From NCBI GenBank assembly GCA_034687125.1, contig JAQGBZ010000025.1, forward strand, positions 326,094 to 390,093: a stretch of 64,000 nt of DNA, given 5' to 3'. Shown here one piece after another: positions 61,780-64,000 of this stretch (position 1 is the first letter of the stretch; every line of letters starts with the position of its first letter). The position numbers were made by a program, and so were the translations under genes. Origin of the DNA: Neelides folsomi (lineage: Eukaryota; Arthropoda; Collembola; Neelipleona; Neelidae). The notes under the pieces were generated by a model. The model saw only the letters and a list, made by a program, of their open reading frames with translations. It was not told the DNA's origin and did no database searches.

Positions 61780-63333
61780 AAAATCCCCCATATTTAAACA
61801 AAAAAGGTCGTTTTGATGAATGTTAAACAAGTATCCCACATATTTTGTCAATCCCACGATGCACACCATATTCAAAATAATACTTCGCCGTGGAGAAGCT
61901 GAAGGGAACATTCTTAATGTTGATACGAGAATTAATTATTTAAAAAAACATTATTATTATATAATTACAACAATATAAATATTATACACATTGTGACGTA
62001 AATTATAAATATTAACTAAAAATTTGTACTACACAAAGTACTGCATATATTAGAATGTAAGAGTTTTTAAATTCGATGGATGCTGGAGAAATCCTTCTTT
62101 GGAATTTTTAATCATACGTAAAGTTAATCACTATATATTATACTGTGTAAAGAGAAATTTATTAAACTTAAGTTATTAAATGAATTGGTTGATTCAACAC
62201 AATATTAAAAGTTAAATTAGAATTGAGAAAATTTACTTTTACATTTTTTAAAACTTTTTACAAAACTTTTGAAATCTTTTCCTTTCTTGACAATTTTTTG
62301 TTCCGAGTAGTTTTCTGTTTAAAGAGATTAAATTCAATAGATTAAATTATTAAATTTGATAAACCCATGTCGAATTATGTTCAAGAAAACGTCCGACTCA
62401 AATTCATCGATTGACTCAGGATACTATCAATAAGATTAGAGATAATTGGATTGGTAAATTTAAAAAAAATACAATATATTCATTATATCGAATCAATTTA
62501 TATAAAAAAAACTAAAAATGACAAATAATTTAAAATTCAACTCGTTGCATCATCGAGCAATGGGAAAGTTAAATCAATTGAAAGGGATAAACAAATTATT
62601 CATTACATAAATAGTTTTCGTAGAGACATCAAATAGACTTGAAAATAAGCCTTAATAGATTTTAATCTTTATAAATTACTAACTCCAACAACATACTTAT
62701 CTTATTAATCACTTTTTAAAAATGCTGTATTTTTTCAAAGAATCCTACAAAGTGTTTAGATTTTCGGGAAATTCGGGTTCCTTTCCTATTATATAATGAA
62801 AATAATAAATATTACGTCAGTCTACAACTGCAACACAAAACAAATATTTAAAAGTACGTAATAAATATTTTAAATATTTCTTCATAAACAGTCTCATTTT
62901 ATTTGCATCAAAAACATAATAAATTTTCATCCTTCTGCATTCTGCATAAAATGAAATGAATTTGAAATTTGTCTAGTCCCAATATTTGAATGTTGGCGGC
63001 ATTTCAATATCACGTTGCATTGCATAGGATTAAAGAATTCGACTCTCCTTTTCGCTCTTGCCGCTCTTTTCATTTTCATTTCGTTTTCACGTTCGACATT
63101 TTCTTCTCAGCAGGTAATTAATAAATGACAACAATAATTAATTTATAAATCATTCACATTCCATTTTTATTACCAATTTATCCTTTAGCATTTACATTTG
63201 GGTATTTTTTATGTCATTTTAAATTAATTGTAATTTGCAACAGTGCAGTAATGGTCCTAAATAATACATTGTCCAAATTTCCTTCTAGTTCTAGTGCTGA
63301 TTTATTGCAATACCAGAAACCGAACCTGCCGGA
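61780..63333. other. intergenic, TAF4 3' end to next gene's leader
   Basis: AT-rich, with no supported exon up to about 62950. A possible non-coding first exon of the following gene ends at about 63114 (TTCTCAGCAG|GTAATT). Between there and 63333 is probable leader or intron. Confidence 0.5.
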
Positions 63334-63427
63334 ATGAATTTCAATTCTTCATTCTCGATTGATGAATTCTTCAAAGAATGGACAGGATTTGGAAACGACC
63401 TCGAAATTGTCAGCGAGAAAGTCAAAA
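63334..63427 (+). CDS. first coding exon of an unrecognised gene continuing past the window
   Basis: An ATG at 63334 opens MNFNSSFSIDEFFKEWTGFG and continues to a strong donor AAAA|GTAAGTAA at 63427, for 31 codons plus one base. The ATG follows CCGGA and a possible upstream splice. No family is recognised from 31 residues. The next exon was not located within the window. Confidence 0.5.
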
Positions 63428-63827
63428 GTAAGTAAAATTAATTCCATTTAATGGCATCTCAACAATTAATGGCGTAATGGTGGTATAGTTGTCATTTGAC
63501 ATCCATATTAGGGAAAATAAAGGTTCGATTGAATCTAAAAAATGATAATTATGATGCGGTGGTTAAGTATGTTACATTTACATTACTTTGGTTTAAATTT
63601 AATTCTTATATTACGATTATGTTGGTCCCTGAGGAAAGGATTTCATTTGCTTTCACTTTTACTAATTTTTCAACTTTCGTAATTTCAATGCTTGAAATCT
63701 TGAAACTCGTGTTATTTAATTGTTTATAAATTCTGGTATCTTTATTTTCTGATCAATTTGTATTCTTTTCACTTTAAAACTTCAGATTATACTAAAAATA
63801 TAAAATATTAATTAAACGAGTTGCAAT

Positions 63828-64000
63828 TTAAAAGAAGTTATGTGGGGCATGGATGTTTTCTGGAAGAGTGTTTGCTCCTTCTTCGAATGGAAAGATTGAT
63901 CCACCTCCAATCGTCTTAATTAATTGTTTGCAATTTCCATCTAACAGAATAAGAAGTGATTTAGGCTTATGCTTTCTAAAAGTTGTTTTATATCTCAATT
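63828..64000 (-). CDS. partial minus-strand open frame at right edge
   Basis: The minus strand is open for 57 codons from the right edge to a TAA at 63828-63830. It reads, in part, IKTIGGGSIFPFEEGANTLP and ends IHAPHNFF. This is long for such AT-rich DNA, so it may be the terminal exon of a gene lying to the right. It would then overlap the first intron of the plus-strand gene. No family is recognised. Confidence 0.35.
   Translation of the reverse strand, partial: LRYKTTFRKHKPKSLLILLDGNCKQLIKTIGGGSIFPFEEGANTLPENIHAPHNFF

Noticed and set aside
1-64000. tRNA, rRNA, CRISPR array or prokaryotic operon structure
   Set aside because: No cloverleaf, rRNA-like block or regularly spaced direct repeats was recognised, and every confident gene is spliced.

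Overview
This is a nuclear, intron-rich animal sequence that is AT-rich. Genes are broken into small exons (26-1109 bp) by mostly short introns (44-200 bp, a few over 1 kb) with GT-AG or occasionally GC-AG ends. Gene content points to an arthropod, probably a hexapod-like lineage: a LUBEL-type linear-ubiquitin ligase that reads most like the insect protein, plus motile-cilium genes (RSPH3, a CFAP90-like gene, a TTC32-like gene) that imply a flagellated cell type such as sperm. The species cannot be fixed from the sequence. No bacterial, viral, CRISPR, rRNA or tRNA feature was recognised. All gene models were spliced by hand, using reading-frame continuity, splice consensus and remembered family motifs. 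Twelve models have consistent exon phases from start to stop.

Layout. 1-3.4 kb: a weak minus-strand candidate gene and simple repeats. 3.4-11.2 kb (-): SLC6 amino-acid transporter of the B0AT-like subfamily, 15 exons. 13.9-25.6 kb (+): LUBEL/HOIP-like RBR ubiquitin ligase, 27 exons, with three mariner-like miniature elements and a long hairpin in its introns. 28.6-33.7 kb (+): tyrosine aminotransferase. 33.7-38.6 kb: AT-rich gene desert. 38.6-41.1 kb (-): ZCCHC14/ZCCHC2-like zinc-knuckle protein. 41.7-43.3 kb (+): radial spoke protein 3. 43.6-44.3 kb (-): TTC32-like TPR protein. 44.8-46.3 kb (+): PBK/TOPK kinase. 47.4-50.5 kb (+): secreted C-type-lectin-like protein with an acidic tail. 51.6-53.4 kb (+): DEF8-like protein. 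53.4-54.2 kb (-): CFAP90-like ciliary protein. 54.6-55.6 kb (-): phosphomannomutase. 56.4-61.8 kb (+): TAF4. 63.3 kb to the right edge: first coding exon of an unrecognised plus-strand gene, with a minus-strand open frame running off the edge.

The genes do not form one pathway. Several neighbours are arranged head-to-head with short shared promoters (ZCCHC14-like/RSPH3, TTC32/PBK, PMM/TAF4) or tail-to-tail (RSPH3/TTC32, DEF8/CFAP90 with an 83 bp gap). The most notable points are three GC-AG introns whose donor is forced by protein homology, loss of two chloride-ligand residues in the SLC6 transporter, a small mariner-like MITE family, and possible nested antisense coding inside the lectin gene. 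I did not find a convincing wholly new biological system.
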